Position numbers and translations under genes: made by a program. Positions 18,764 to 26,781 of a stretch of DNA of 64,000 nt are shown here, in pieces. Origin of the DNA: Paraburkholderia caballeronis (lineage in GTDB: Bacteria; Pseudomonadota; Gammaproteobacteria; Burkholderiales; Burkholderiaceae); assembly GCF_900104845.1 (NCBI RefSeq), contig NZ_FNSR01000002.1:1674001-1738000 (forward strand), written 5' to 3'. The notes beneath the pieces were generated by a model. The model saw nothing but the letters and a program-made list of their open reading frames with translations. It did not search any database and had not been told where the DNA came from. Each line of letters opens with the position of its first letter. Positions within the stretch are counted from its first letter, which is position 1.

Positions 18764-19657
18764 TTACGGCGTCGCGGCGGCGCGCAACGCGGCAATGTCG
18801 CGGCGCGGCGACGAGCCGAACATCCGCGCGTATTCGCGGCTGAACTGCGACGGGCTTTCGTAGCCGACCTGGAACGCGGCGGTTTCCGCGTTGGCCGCGC
18901 CGGTCACCATCAGGTGCCGCGCTTCGAGCAGACGCAACTGCTTCTGGTACTGCATCGGCGTCATCGACGTGAGCGCCTTGAACTGGCGGTGGAACGCGGA
19001 CGGACTCATCTGCGCGATCGTCGCGAGGTCCTCGACGCGGATCGTCTGCGCGAACCGGTCGCGCAGCGCGTGGATCGCGCTGACGACGCGCGGCACGTGG
19101 CTGCCCGCGAGCGCGAGCGCGACGACGTCGCCGCCGTGCGGCCCGGTCAGCAGCCAGTAGCACAGCTCGCGCATGATCATCGGCGCGAGCACGGGAATCG
19201 CGTGCGGCGTATCGAGCAGCCGCACCATCCGCAGCACGCAGTCCGCGAGCGGCCCGTCGAAGCCGGTCACGAACACGCCGCGCCCGGCGCCGTCCGCGGG
19301 CTGCGGCGGGTCGTCGAGCGCGTTCAGTACGTCGCGCATCGCGGTCACGTCGAACTCGATCACGACGCCGAGGAACGGCTCGGTCGGGCTCGCCTCGACG
19401 ATCCGGCTGAACGCGGGCATCTCGACGCTGACGACGAGCGCGTCGCCCGCGCGGTAATCGACGCGCCGGCCGCCGAACGTCGTCCACTTCGCGCCCTGCG
19501 CGACGACGCACAGCGCCGGCTTGAAGATCGCGTGCGACGCGAGTTTTTCGTGATCCGAACGAAGCAGCGTCAGCCCCGCAACCGGCGTCACGAACGGGCT
19601 GGCCGCCGCGCCGGCGCGGGTGTGGCGTCTGACGAGGTCGAGCAGCGCGTCCGACAT
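18764..19657 (-). CDS. AraC family transcriptional regulator
   Basis: 297 residues: an N-terminal AraC_N/cupin-type effector region (about 20-190) and two C-terminal helix-turn-helix motifs, the second in ETAAFQVGYESPSQFSREYARMFG read in parts near residue 265. GGAGG lies 10 bases before the ATG. It diverges from the SDR gene across 164 bases, mirroring the AraC/alcohol dehydrogenase pair at 2.3-3.5 kb. The two AraC proteins look related in both halves, suggesting that the regulator-plus-oxidoreductase module is a recurrent unit. Confidence 0.92.
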   Translation of the reverse strand: MSDALLDLVRRHTRAGAAASPFVTPVAGLTLLRSDHEKLASHAIFKPALCVVAQGAKWTTFGGRRVDYRAGDALVVSVEMPAFSRIVEASPTEPFLGVVIEFDVTAMRDVLNALDDPPQPADGAGRGVFVTGFDGPLADCVLRMVRLLDTPHAIPVLAPMIMRELCYWLLTGPHGGDVVALALAGSHVPRVVSAIHALRDRFAQTIRVEDLATIAQMSPSAFHRQFKALTSMTPMQYQKQLRLLEARHLMVTGAANAETAAFQVGYESPSQFSREYARMFGSSPRRDIAALRAAATP

Positions 19658-19821
19658 GAGCGGGTTTCCTCCATGCTGATGCTCCGCATGTTACAGGCGT
19701 TTGCGCCGCGCACGACCGTCCGCGGCAGGATCGGGCAAGAAGCGGGCAGCTTCCGGCATTCATCCGGACGGCGCGCGGCGCTAGCCTTGCTGGCGTTCTA
19801 CAACACAACCAGGAGCGCCGA

Positions 19822-20628
19822 ATGACGGCAACCAAGGTAACCAGCACAGCCGGCGCGGGCAGCGCCGCGGCATCGACAGCAAGGATTGCAATCGTGACGG
19901 GCGGCAGCCGCGGCCTCGGGCGCAACACCGTGCTCAATCTCGCGAAGCGCGGCGTCGATACGATCTTCACGTATCGCGCGAACCGCGTGGAAGCGGACGC
20001 GGTGGTCGAACTCGTCGCGCAGGCCGGGCGGCGCGCGGTCGCGCTGCAACTCGACACCGGCGACACGCGCGCGTTCGACGCGTTCGCACAGCAGGCGCGG
20101 GATGCGCTCGCGCAGTGGGGCGCGGACCGCTTCGATTATCTGGTCAACAACGCGGGCATTTCGCACCACGCGGCGTTCGACGCGACGACCGAGGACGAAC
20201 TGGACAGCCTGTACAACGTCCATTTCAAGGGCGTGTTCTTCCTGACGCAGAAGCTGTTGCCGCTGATCCGCGACGGCGGCCGCATCGTGATGATCTCGTC
20301 GGGCCTCACGCGGATCGCCGTGCCGGGCAGCGCGCCGTATGCGTCGATGAAGGGCGCGGTCGAAGTGCTCGCGCGTTATCTCGCGAAGGAACTCGGGCCG
20401 CGCCGGATCGCGGTGAACACGGTCGCGCCGGGCGCGATCGAAACCGACTTCAGCGGCGGGATGGTGCGCGACAACCCGGAATTGAACCGGCGCGTCGCGG
20501 AGATGACCGCGCTCGGCCGCGCCGGTGTGCCGGACGACGTCGGCCCGATGATCGCCGCGCTGCTGGCGGACGACAACCGCTGGGTCAACGCGCAGCGCAT
20601 CGAGGTGTCGGGCGGGATGGTGATCTAG
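19822..20628 (+). CDS. SDR family oxidoreductase
   Basis: A 268-residue short-chain dehydrogenase. The cofactor motif TGGSRGLG is at residues 26-33, NNAG follows in DYLVNNAGIS, and the catalytic Ser and Tyr-x-x-x-Lys appear in MISSG and YASMK. The C-terminal part (TDFSGGMVRDNP, then VSGGMVI) is that of a classical SDR. AGGAG lies 6 bases before the ATG. The roughly 20 residues before the Rossmann fold are Ala/Ser/Thr-rich and probably flexible. Control by the divergent AraC protein is likely but inferred. Confidence 0.93.
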   Translation: MTATKVTSTAGAGSAAASTARIAIVTGGSRGLGRNTVLNLAKRGVDTIFTYRANRVEADAVVELVAQAGRRAVALQLDTGDTRAFDAFAQQARDALAQWGADRFDYLVNNAGISHHAAFDATTEDELDSLYNVHFKGVFFLTQKLLPLIRDGGRIVMISSGLTRIAVPGSAPYASMKGAVEVLARYLAKELGPRRIAVNTVAPGAIETDFSGGMVRDNPELNRRVAEMTALGRAGVPDDVGPMIAALLADDNRWVNAQRIEVSGGMVI

Positions 20629-20937
20629 GCGGAGGGGCTGCTGGCTGCGCGTCGCGTGGGGCGGCGCGCGGCCAGGGTCAATCCCGGCGCGGTATCCGGC
20701 CGGTTCGGACCGGCGGCAGGATCGGGCAAGAGGGGCAGGGAATCGAGCGGGTTCACCTGCGTCCGGCCGGTTGGTTCTTTCGTCCACGCATCCGTGCCGG
20801 CTCATTCACCGATATGCGTAGGACATATTCCTACACAAAGAGAGTCATCATTCTTACATAGGCGCCCTATATCCTGGTCATCCGAAACGCCGCGCAGCGT
20901 CGTGCGAGTGCGGCCCGTCATTCTTCAGCAGGTGACC
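20629..20937. other. gene-free region with two palindromes
   Basis: 309 bases between the SDR gene and the lipoprotein gene. The first 180 bases are GC-rich and featureless. The part from 20810 to 20875 is A/T-richer and holds two short palindromes listed separately, so it is probably the promoter of the lipoprotein/phospholipase pair. Confidence 0.5.
20818..20834. promoter_or_regulatory. GTAGGA-N5-TCCTAC palindrome, LuxR/RcsB-type box
   Basis: The perfect inverted repeat GTAGGA CATAT TCCTAC resembles the boxes bound by LuxR/NarL-fold response regulators, such as the RcsAB consensus TAAGAATATTCCTA. It lies 104 bases before the lipoprotein start. A second perfect palindrome, ATAGG CGC CCTAT, follows at 20858-20870. 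Assignment to a regulator family is inference from resemblance. Confidence 0.45.
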
Positions 20938-21267
20938 ATGACCGCCGGATCCCCACCTCGCGCGCGCGTCGTCGCGCGTTCGCGCCGAAGTCTTTCGTCA
21001 TCCAGAACGTGGGCCGCGCGGCTGCTGCCGGCGCTCGCCGTCGCGTGCGCGCTCGCCGGGTGCGGCGACGACGACGCGACGACCGCGTCGCAGCAGGCCG
21101 ACGATGCGCCGCGCGCGCAACCGTCCGACGCGCCGCTCGCGCAGGCCGTGACCGCGTCGCCGGCCGCCGTCGAGACGCCCGCGCGTCCGTTGGCGCAGAC
21201 TGACGCGAACGCATCGATCCATGCCGCCGCGCCGCTCGCGACGCCGGTGATTCACACCGTGGACTGA
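20938..21267 (+). CDS. small predicted lipoprotein
   Basis: 109 residues. A basic N-terminus (about 27 residues, Arg-rich) precedes a hydrophobic segment ending in a lipobox, ALAGC, with the lipidated cysteine at residue 42. After it comes GDDDATT, an acidic start that in enterics would favour inner-membrane retention. The rest is Ala/Pro/Thr-rich and without a recognised domain. The N-region is longer than usual, so the true start may be further downstream. It lies 102 bases before the phospholipase C gene on the same strand. Confidence 0.65.
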   Translation: MTAGSPPRARVVARSRRSLSSSRTWAARLLPALAVACALAGCGDDDATTASQQADDAPRAQPSDAPLAQAVTASPAAVETPARPLAQTDANASIHAAAPLATPVIHTVD

Positions 21268-21369
21268 ACCAGGCACCGGCCGCGCATCGGACGAAGCGGC
21301 TTTGCCGCGCTTTCCGCCGTCTCCGTTGCGAGGCTTTTTTCCCCACCCCCAACGACCGAAGACGAAAAA

Positions 21370-23520
21370 ATGACCCTCAAAAGTCGTCGTGATTTCCTGC
21401 GCGCCGCCGCGCAGATGGCCGGCTCCGCCACCGCGATGGGCGTGCTCCCCGCCGGGATCCGCAACGCGCTCGCGATCCCCGCGCACAACGCGAAGGGCAG
21501 CATCGAGGACGTCGAACACATCGTGATCCTGATGCAGGAGAACCGCTCGTTCGACCATTATTTCGGCACGCTGCGCGGCGTGCGCGGCTTCGGCGACACG
21601 CGCACCGTCACGCTGCCCGGCGGCCAGCCGGTCTGGTATCAGCCAGCCGCGGCCGGCAGCGCCAGCGCCGTGCTGCCGTTCCGCCCCGCGCAGCAGAGCG
21701 CGGGCCAGTCGCTCGGCCTCACGTTCCTGCAGGACCTGCCGCACGACTGGAGCAGCACGCATGCGGCGATGAACGGCGGGCTGAACAACCAGTGGGTGCC
21801 GTCGAAGGGCAGCACGACGATGGCGTACCTGACGCGCGACGACATTCCGTTCCACTACCAGCTCGCGGACGCGTTCACGATCTGCGACTCGTATCACTGC
21901 TCGATCCTCGGCGCGACCGACCCGAACCGCTATTACCTGTGGACCGGCTGGGTCGGCAACGACGGCAGCGGCGGCGGCCCGGTGATCGACAACTCGGAGG
22001 CGGGTTACGGCTGGTCCACCTATCCGGAGGTGCTGCAGGCGGCGGGCATCTCGTGGAAGATCTACCAGGACATCGGCATCGGCCTCGATGCGGCCGGCTC
22101 GTGGGGCTGGACGCAGAACCCGTACATCGGCAACTACGGCGACACGTCGCTGCTGTACTTCCACCAGTATCAGAACGCGCAGCCGGGCTCGCCGCTGTAC
22201 GACAACGCGCGGACCGGCACGAACGCGGCGGCCGGCGACGGCTACTTCGACATCCTGAAGCGCGACGTCGCGAACAACGCGCTGCCGCAGGTGTCGTGGG
22301 TCGTCGCGCCCGAAGCGTATTCGGAGCATCCGAACTGGCCGGCGAACTACGGCGCGTGGTACGTCGACCAGGTGTTGCAGATCCTCACGTCGAACCCCGA
22401 GGTGTGGAGCAAGACCGTGTTCCTCATCAACTACGACGAGAACGACGGTTTCTTCGATCACATCGTGCCGCCGTTCCCGGCGACGTCCGGCACGCCGGGC
22501 AAATCGACCGTCGATACCGTCAACGAGTACTACACGACCGGCACCGGCGAGTATCCGTCCGGCAAGTACGAGTCCGGCGCATACGGGCTCGGGCCGCGCG
22601 TGCCGATGCTCGTCGTGTCGCCGTGGTCGCGCGGCGGCTGGGTGTGTTCCGAGGTGTTCGACCATACGTCGGTGATCCGCTTCATCGAGCGGCGTTTCGG
22701 CATCCGCGGCAATCTCGGCGAGTCGAACATCACGCCGTGGCGGCGCGCGGTGTGCGGCGACCTCACGTCCGCGTTCAACTTCGTGAATCCGAACGATTCG
22801 CTGCCGAACCTGCCGCCCACGACCCGCTACGCGCCGCCGGACCGCGACCGTCATCCGGATTACGTGCCGGCCGTGCCGCAGACGCAGGCGGCGCCGAAAC
22901 AGGAGCCGGGGCTGCGTCCCGCGCGGGCGCTGCCGTACGAACTGTTCGTGCGCGCGAGCACCGAAGGCGCGCACGGCAAGCTGTCGATGCGCTTCATCAA
23001 CACCGGCCGTCGCGGCGCGGTGTTCCTCGTGTATCCGGCGGACGGCGCCACGCCGCGCACCTACACGGTCGAAGCGGGCAAGCGCCTCGAAGACCAGTTG
23101 CCGCTCGATACGGACGGCGCGTACGACTACACGGTGCACGGGCCGAACGGTTATCTGCGGCGCTTCGCGGGCAAGGCGGGGAGCGGCGGCTTTGGCAACC
23201 TGTGGACCCGCCACGACGTCGCGCGGCCCGACGTGACCGAGGGTTACGACGTCGCGAACGGCAACCTGCAACTGTGGCTCGAAAACCTCGGCTCGGCGCG
23301 GTGCCAGTTCACGATCGTCAATGCGTACGAGCCGGCCCGCGCGATGAAGCAGACGGTGATCGGCGGGCGCACGCAGAACCTGTATCTCGACCTGCGCAAC
23401 GCGTATGGCTGGTATGACCTGACGGTCTCCGTCGATGGCGATTCGGGCTTCGTGCGGCGCTTCGCGGGGCACGTCGAGACCGGGCGGCCGGGGTATAGCG
23501 ATCCGGCGCTGGGAGGCTGA
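21370..23520 (+). CDS. phosphocholine-specific phospholipase C, Tat-exported
   Basis: 716 residues, the typical length of the PlcH/PlcN/AcpA-superfamily phospholipases C of Pseudomonas and Burkholderia. A twin-arginine signal (SRRDFLRAAAQMAGSA) opens the protein, so export is folded via Tat. The catalytic signature ENRSFDHYFG is at residues 57-66, and further conserved blocks include NYDENDGFFDHIVPP near residue 360. The last 190 residues contain the two repeated C-terminal modules of the family. It would hydrolyse phosphatidylcholine or sphingomyelin head groups in the periplasm or outside the cell. A strong terminator follows 47 bases after the stop. Confidence 0.95.
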   Translation: MTLKSRRDFLRAAAQMAGSATAMGVLPAGIRNALAIPAHNAKGSIEDVEHIVILMQENRSFDHYFGTLRGVRGFGDTRTVTLPGGQPVWYQPAAAGSASAVLPFRPAQQSAGQSLGLTFLQDLPHDWSSTHAAMNGGLNNQWVPSKGSTTMAYLTRDDIPFHYQLADAFTICDSYHCSILGATDPNRYYLWTGWVGNDGSGGGPVIDNSEAGYGWSTYPEVLQAAGISWKIYQDIGIGLDAAGSWGWTQNPYIGNYGDTSLLYFHQYQNAQPGSPLYDNARTGTNAAAGDGYFDILKRDVANNALPQVSWVVAPEAYSEHPNWPANYGAWYVDQVLQILTSNPEVWSKTVFLINYDENDGFFDHIVPPFPATSGTPGKSTVDTVNEYYTTGTGEYPSGKYESGAYGLGPRVPMLVVSPWSRGGWVCSEVFDHTSVIRFIERRFGIRGNLGESNITPWRRAVCGDLTSAFNFVNPNDSLPNLPPTTRYAPPDRDRHPDYVPAVPQTQAAPKQEPGLRPARALPYELFVRASTEGAHGKLSMRFINTGRRGAVFLVYPADGATPRTYTVEAGKRLEDQLPLDTDGAYDYTVHGPNGYLRRFAGKAGSGGFGNLWTRHDVARPDVTEGYDVANGNLQLWLENLGSARCQFTIVNAYEPARAMKQTVIGGRTQNLYLDLRNAYGWYDLTVSVDGDSGFVRRFAGHVETGRPGYSDPALGG

Positions 23521-23567
23521 CCTTCGGGTCGCGCCGCTTGTCGGCGGGCAGTCGGGTTTGTTTGTGG

Positions 23568-23606
23568 AAATGGCTTGCGGCATGTGCCGCAAGCCATTTT
23601 TATTTT
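23568..23606 (+). terminator. intrinsic terminator after phospholipase C
   Basis: A perfect 15-base stem (AAATGGCTTGCGGCA pairing with TGCCGCAAGCCATTT) with a 2-base apex is followed by a T-rich tail (TTTTTATTTT). It sits 47 bases after the phospholipase stop codon. Confidence 0.9.
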
Positions 23607-23779
23607 CAACCGGTGACCAGCGTTTCCGGTTGCCGGTTTTCGTGGTTGCGCTTCGACTGGCGATTACCGCGCACACGACAACGTTTTCGTGCCCGATCCC
23701 GCGCGCAAACTCTTCGCGCCGAAGCCTTTCCAGCAAGCCTTTCCGCCGCCTCCACCGCTCCCGCGCCACGTCCCGCACC

Positions 23780-23793
23780 TTGATTCAAATCAA
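23780..23793 (+). promoter_or_regulatory. perfect FNR/Anr-type box
   Basis: TTGATTCAAATCAA matches the FNR/Anr/CRP-family consensus TTGAT-N4-ATCAA at every fixed position. Its centre is at 23786.5. A candidate extended -10 (TG, one base, TACGCT) lies at 23813-23821, which would place transcription start near 23828 and the box at -41.5, the class II activator position. The downstream gene encodes a CBS-PAS-GGDEF-EAL protein. Regulation by oxygen is inference. Confidence 0.75.
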
Positions 23794-23862
23794 TTGAGCG
23801 GCATCAACGGACTGTTACGCTCCACCCATCTTAAAAAACCAGTCGCAGGCGTGGCCAAAGCG

Positions 23863-26379
23863 ATGCATCACCATACGTTAGACGTTGAAATCGGGCGACT
23901 GATATCGGGGCCGTTGCTCGACTGTCCCCCCTCCACGCCGATCCGCGATGCCGCGCGCCGGATGGCCGAACGCCGTTGCAGCGCGATCGTCGTCACCGAC
24001 GGCGGACGCCCGGTCGGCATCTGGACCGAGCATGACGCGCTCGCGGTCGACGACGACCAGGCGGCGTCGCATCGTCCGATCGAGACGGTGATGAGCCGCC
24101 CGGTCCGCACGCTGCCCGCGAGCACCCGGCTCGGCGACGCCGCGGTCCACTTTCGCAGCGAACGCGTGCGTCATTGCCTCGTCGTCGACGACGAAGGGAA
24201 ATCGCTCGGCATCCTCACGCAAACCGACCTCGTGATGAGCCAGGGGCCGGAATTCTTCCTGCGGATGAAGCGGATCGAATCGGCGACGCTGTCGATCCCT
24301 TCGGTGATCGACGCCGCGCTGCCGACTGCCGACGCGCTGCGGCTGATGCGCGAGCAGCAGATGAGCGCGATCGTCGTCGCGTACGGGCCGGGCGAATACG
24401 GGATCCTGACCGAACGCGACGTGATCCGTCTCGTCGCGGCGGGGCAGTTGCACGGGCCGGTCGGCGAGCATGCGAGCCGTCCGCTGCGCGCGCTGCCGCG
24501 CCAGCAGAGCCTCTACGCGGCGCGCCAGTATCTGCTCGAAAACCGGCTGCGCCATGTCGGCGTGCACGACGAGGATGGCCGTCTGGTCGGGCTGCTCGAT
24601 CTGTCCGGGATTCTCAGCAACATCGAATACGAATACGTGCGCGAGTTGCAGACCGCGCTGCGCGAACGCGACGAGGCGCTGGTGCAGTCGCGCGCGAACC
24701 TGCGGCTCGCGGACCGCGTGCTCGAATCGACGCACGACGCGGTGATGATTACCGACCTCGAAGGCGGCATCCTGCGCGTGAACCCGGCGTTCACGCGGCT
24801 CACCGGCTACGCGGCCGAGGAGGCGGTCGGCGCGAACGCGCGGCTGCTCAGTTCGGGCCGGCAGTCGGCGACGTTCTATCGCGACATGTGGCACGAACTG
24901 CGCGAGAAGGGCCACTGGAAGGGCGAGATCTGGAATCGCCGCAAGGACGGCGCGCTGTATCTGGAGTACCTGTCGATCTCGACGATCCGCGACCCGGACG
25001 GCAACTGCACGCACTACGCCGCGATCTTCACCGACATCACGCAACGCCGCCAGGCGGAGGAACGCCTCGCGTGGCTCGCGACGCACGACGCGTTGACCGG
25101 CCTGCCGAACCGCACGCTGTTCACCGAGCGGCTCGATCAGTCGATCGCGCGCGCGCGGCGCTCCGGCAAGCGCGTCGCCGTGATGTTCGTCGATCTCGAC
25201 CGTTTCAAGCTGATCAACGACACGATGGGCCACAGCGTCGGCGACGAGGCGCTCGCCGTGATCGCGTCGCGGCTGAAGCACGCGGTGCGCGAGACGGACA
25301 CCGTCGCGCGGCTCGGCGGCGACGAGTTCACGCTGCTGATCGAGGACATCGACGACATCCGCCACGTCGGCCAGATCGCGCAGTCGCTGATGGAGCAGGT
25401 CGGCGCCGCGATCCATCGCGGCGAGCATCTGCTGTTCGTCACGCCGAGCATCGGCATCAGCATGTATCCGGACGACGCGCTCGACGGCCGCCGGCTGCTG
25501 ATGCAGGCGGACCACGCGATGTACGAGGCGAAGGACGCGGGCAAGAACAGCTTCCGCTTCTTCACCGCGCCGATGACGTCGTCCGCGATGGAGCGCATCC
25601 GGCTCGAAAGCGAGCTGCACAACGCGCTGCTGTCGAACGAACTGGTGCTGTATTACCAGCCGGAGTTCGACGTGAAGACCGGCGAAATCGTCGGCGTCGA
25701 GGCGCTGGTGCGCTGGCAGCATCCGCAGCGCGGGCTCGTCGCGCCGGACCAGTTCATCCCGATCGCGGAGGAGTCCGCGCTGATCGTGCCGATCGGCGCA
25801 TGGGTGCTGCGCGAGGCGTGCCGTCAGGCGCGCGCGTGGCTCGACGAGGGCTTCGACTTCGGCCGGATGTCGGTGAACCTGTCCGGCCGCCAGTGCCGCC
25901 ACGACGGCTTCCTGCTCGAACTGTCGAACATCCTGAGCGAGACCGGCCTGCCGGCGAGCCGGCTGCAATTCGAACTCGTCGAAAGCATGGCGATGATGAC
26001 GGGCGGCGGCGGCATCGAAACGCTGCTGCACGAGCTGGCTGCGCGCGGCATCAGCCTCGCGATCGACGACTTCGGCACCGGGTATTCGTCGTTCACGTAT
26101 CTGCAGGCGCTGCCGGTCGATACGCTGAAGGTCGACCGCTCGTTCGTCGCCGGCATCGGCTCGGACGACGGCAACGGATCGAGCGGCGGCACCATTGTGC
26201 GCGCGATCGTCGCGATGGCGAAGTCGCTCGGCCTCGCGGTGGTCGCCGAGGGCGTCGAGACCGAGCAGCAGATGCGCTTTCTCGCCGCCACCGGCTGCGA
26301 CCGCGCGCAGGGTTTCCTGCTTGCGCGCCCGATGCCCGCCCGCGAGATGCGGCGCGCGGCGTGGCGTCTCGCGGCGTGA
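23863..26379 (+). CDS. CBS-PAS-GGDEF-EAL cyclic-di-GMP signalling protein
   Basis: About 838 residues, cytoplasmic, no membrane segment. Four CBS motifs occupy roughly residues 8-260, a PAS domain about 285-395, a GGDEF domain about 405-565 and an EAL domain about 580-830. The diguanylate cyclase signature GGDEF is intact near residue 486 and is preceded by an RETD inhibitory-site motif five residues upstream. EALVRW near 613, NLSGRQ, DDFGTGYSS and VAEGVET show an intact phosphodiesterase core. Both activities are therefore possible. CBS domains suggest control by adenine nucleotides. I start at ATG 23863 (GTG 23851 is the alternative), because the promoter elements at 23780-23821 rule out a start further upstream. 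Confidence 0.93.
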   Translation: MHHHTLDVEIGRLISGPLLDCPPSTPIRDAARRMAERRCSAIVVTDGGRPVGIWTEHDALAVDDDQAASHRPIETVMSRPVRTLPASTRLGDAAVHFRSERVRHCLVVDDEGKSLGILTQTDLVMSQGPEFFLRMKRIESATLSIPSVIDAALPTADALRLMREQQMSAIVVAYGPGEYGILTERDVIRLVAAGQLHGPVGEHASRPLRALPRQQSLYAARQYLLENRLRHVGVHDEDGRLVGLLDLSGILSNIEYEYVRELQTALRERDEALVQSRANLRLADRVLESTHDAVMITDLEGGILRVNPAFTRLTGYAAEEAVGANARLLSSGRQSATFYRDMWHELREKGHWKGEIWNRRKDGALYLEYLSISTIRDPDGNCTHYAAIFTDITQRRQAEERLAWLATHDALTGLPNRTLFTERLDQSIARARRSGKRVAVMFVDLDRFKLINDTMGHSVGDEALAVIASRLKHAVRETDTVARLGGDEFTLLIEDIDDIRHVGQIAQSLMEQVGAAIHRGEHLLFVTPSIGISMYPDDALDGRRLLMQADHAMYEAKDAGKNSFRFFTAPMTSSAMERIRLESELHNALLSNELVLYYQPEFDVKTGEIVGVEALVRWQHPQRGLVAPDQFIPIAEESALIVPIGAWVLREACRQARAWLDEGFDFGRMSVNLSGRQCRHDGFLLELSNILSETGLPASRLQFELVESMAMMTGGGGIETLLHELAARGISLAIDDFGTGYSSFTYLQALPVDTLKVDRSFVAGIGSDDGNGSSGGTIVRAIVAMAKSLGLAVVAEGVETEQQMRFLAATGCDRAQGFLLARPMPAREMRRAAWRLAA

Positions 26380-26427
26380 CGCGCGGTGTTTGCGGATGCC
26401 CTTTACGAATCCCTCTGGAGAGATAGC

Positions 26428-26739
26428 TTGCCTACCAACGACGAACTGCTGCTTCAGTCGATGACGACGCTGGTGAACTCGCACAGCAAGGCGGTGTCGC
26501 GCTTCGGCGCGTCGGTCGTCGTGATGAGCAAGTTCATCGAGGCGGTGCTGCCGCTTTTGACGGCGGCCCAGATCGAGAGCCTGCTCGCATCGTTCAGGGC
26601 GCGCGTCGGCGCGTCGATGCAGTACGCGGAAGACGCGACGATGCCGCGCGAATTCCGCGAGACGATGCTCGAACAGATCGACCTGCTGGTGCACAACATG
26701 CAGGTCGGCCACGGCACGCGCGACAGCGCGCGGCCGTAA
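26428..26739 (+). CDS. small conserved-looking protein of unknown function, TTG start
   Basis: 103 residues beginning MPTNDELLLQSMTTLVNS. GGAGAG at 26417-26422 sits 5 bases before TTG 26428, which decides the start over an upstream GTG (26386). The sequence is largely helical (FIEAVLPLLTAAQIESLLASFRA read in parts) without a signal or membrane segment. It is placed 48 bases after the c-di-GMP gene and 42 bases before the chemotaxis receptor, so a three-gene transcript is likely. I do not recognise a family. Context suggests an accessory to signalling or chemotaxis, which is only inference. Confidence 0.75.
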   Translation: MPTNDELLLQSMTTLVNSHSKAVSRFGASVVVMSKFIEAVLPLLTAAQIESLLASFRARVGASMQYAEDATMPREFRETMLEQIDLLVHNMQVGHGTRDSARP

Positions 26740-26781
26740 CCGGACGCGGACCACGCGGACCGGCAGACCGAGGAAGACCCG

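Noticed and set aside
23689..23862. N-terminal extension of the CBS-PAS-GGDEF-EAL protein up to 23689
   Set aside because: The extension contains the FNR box and the likely promoter, has a low-complexity proline run and adds no domain. A start at 23851 or 23863 is more credible.
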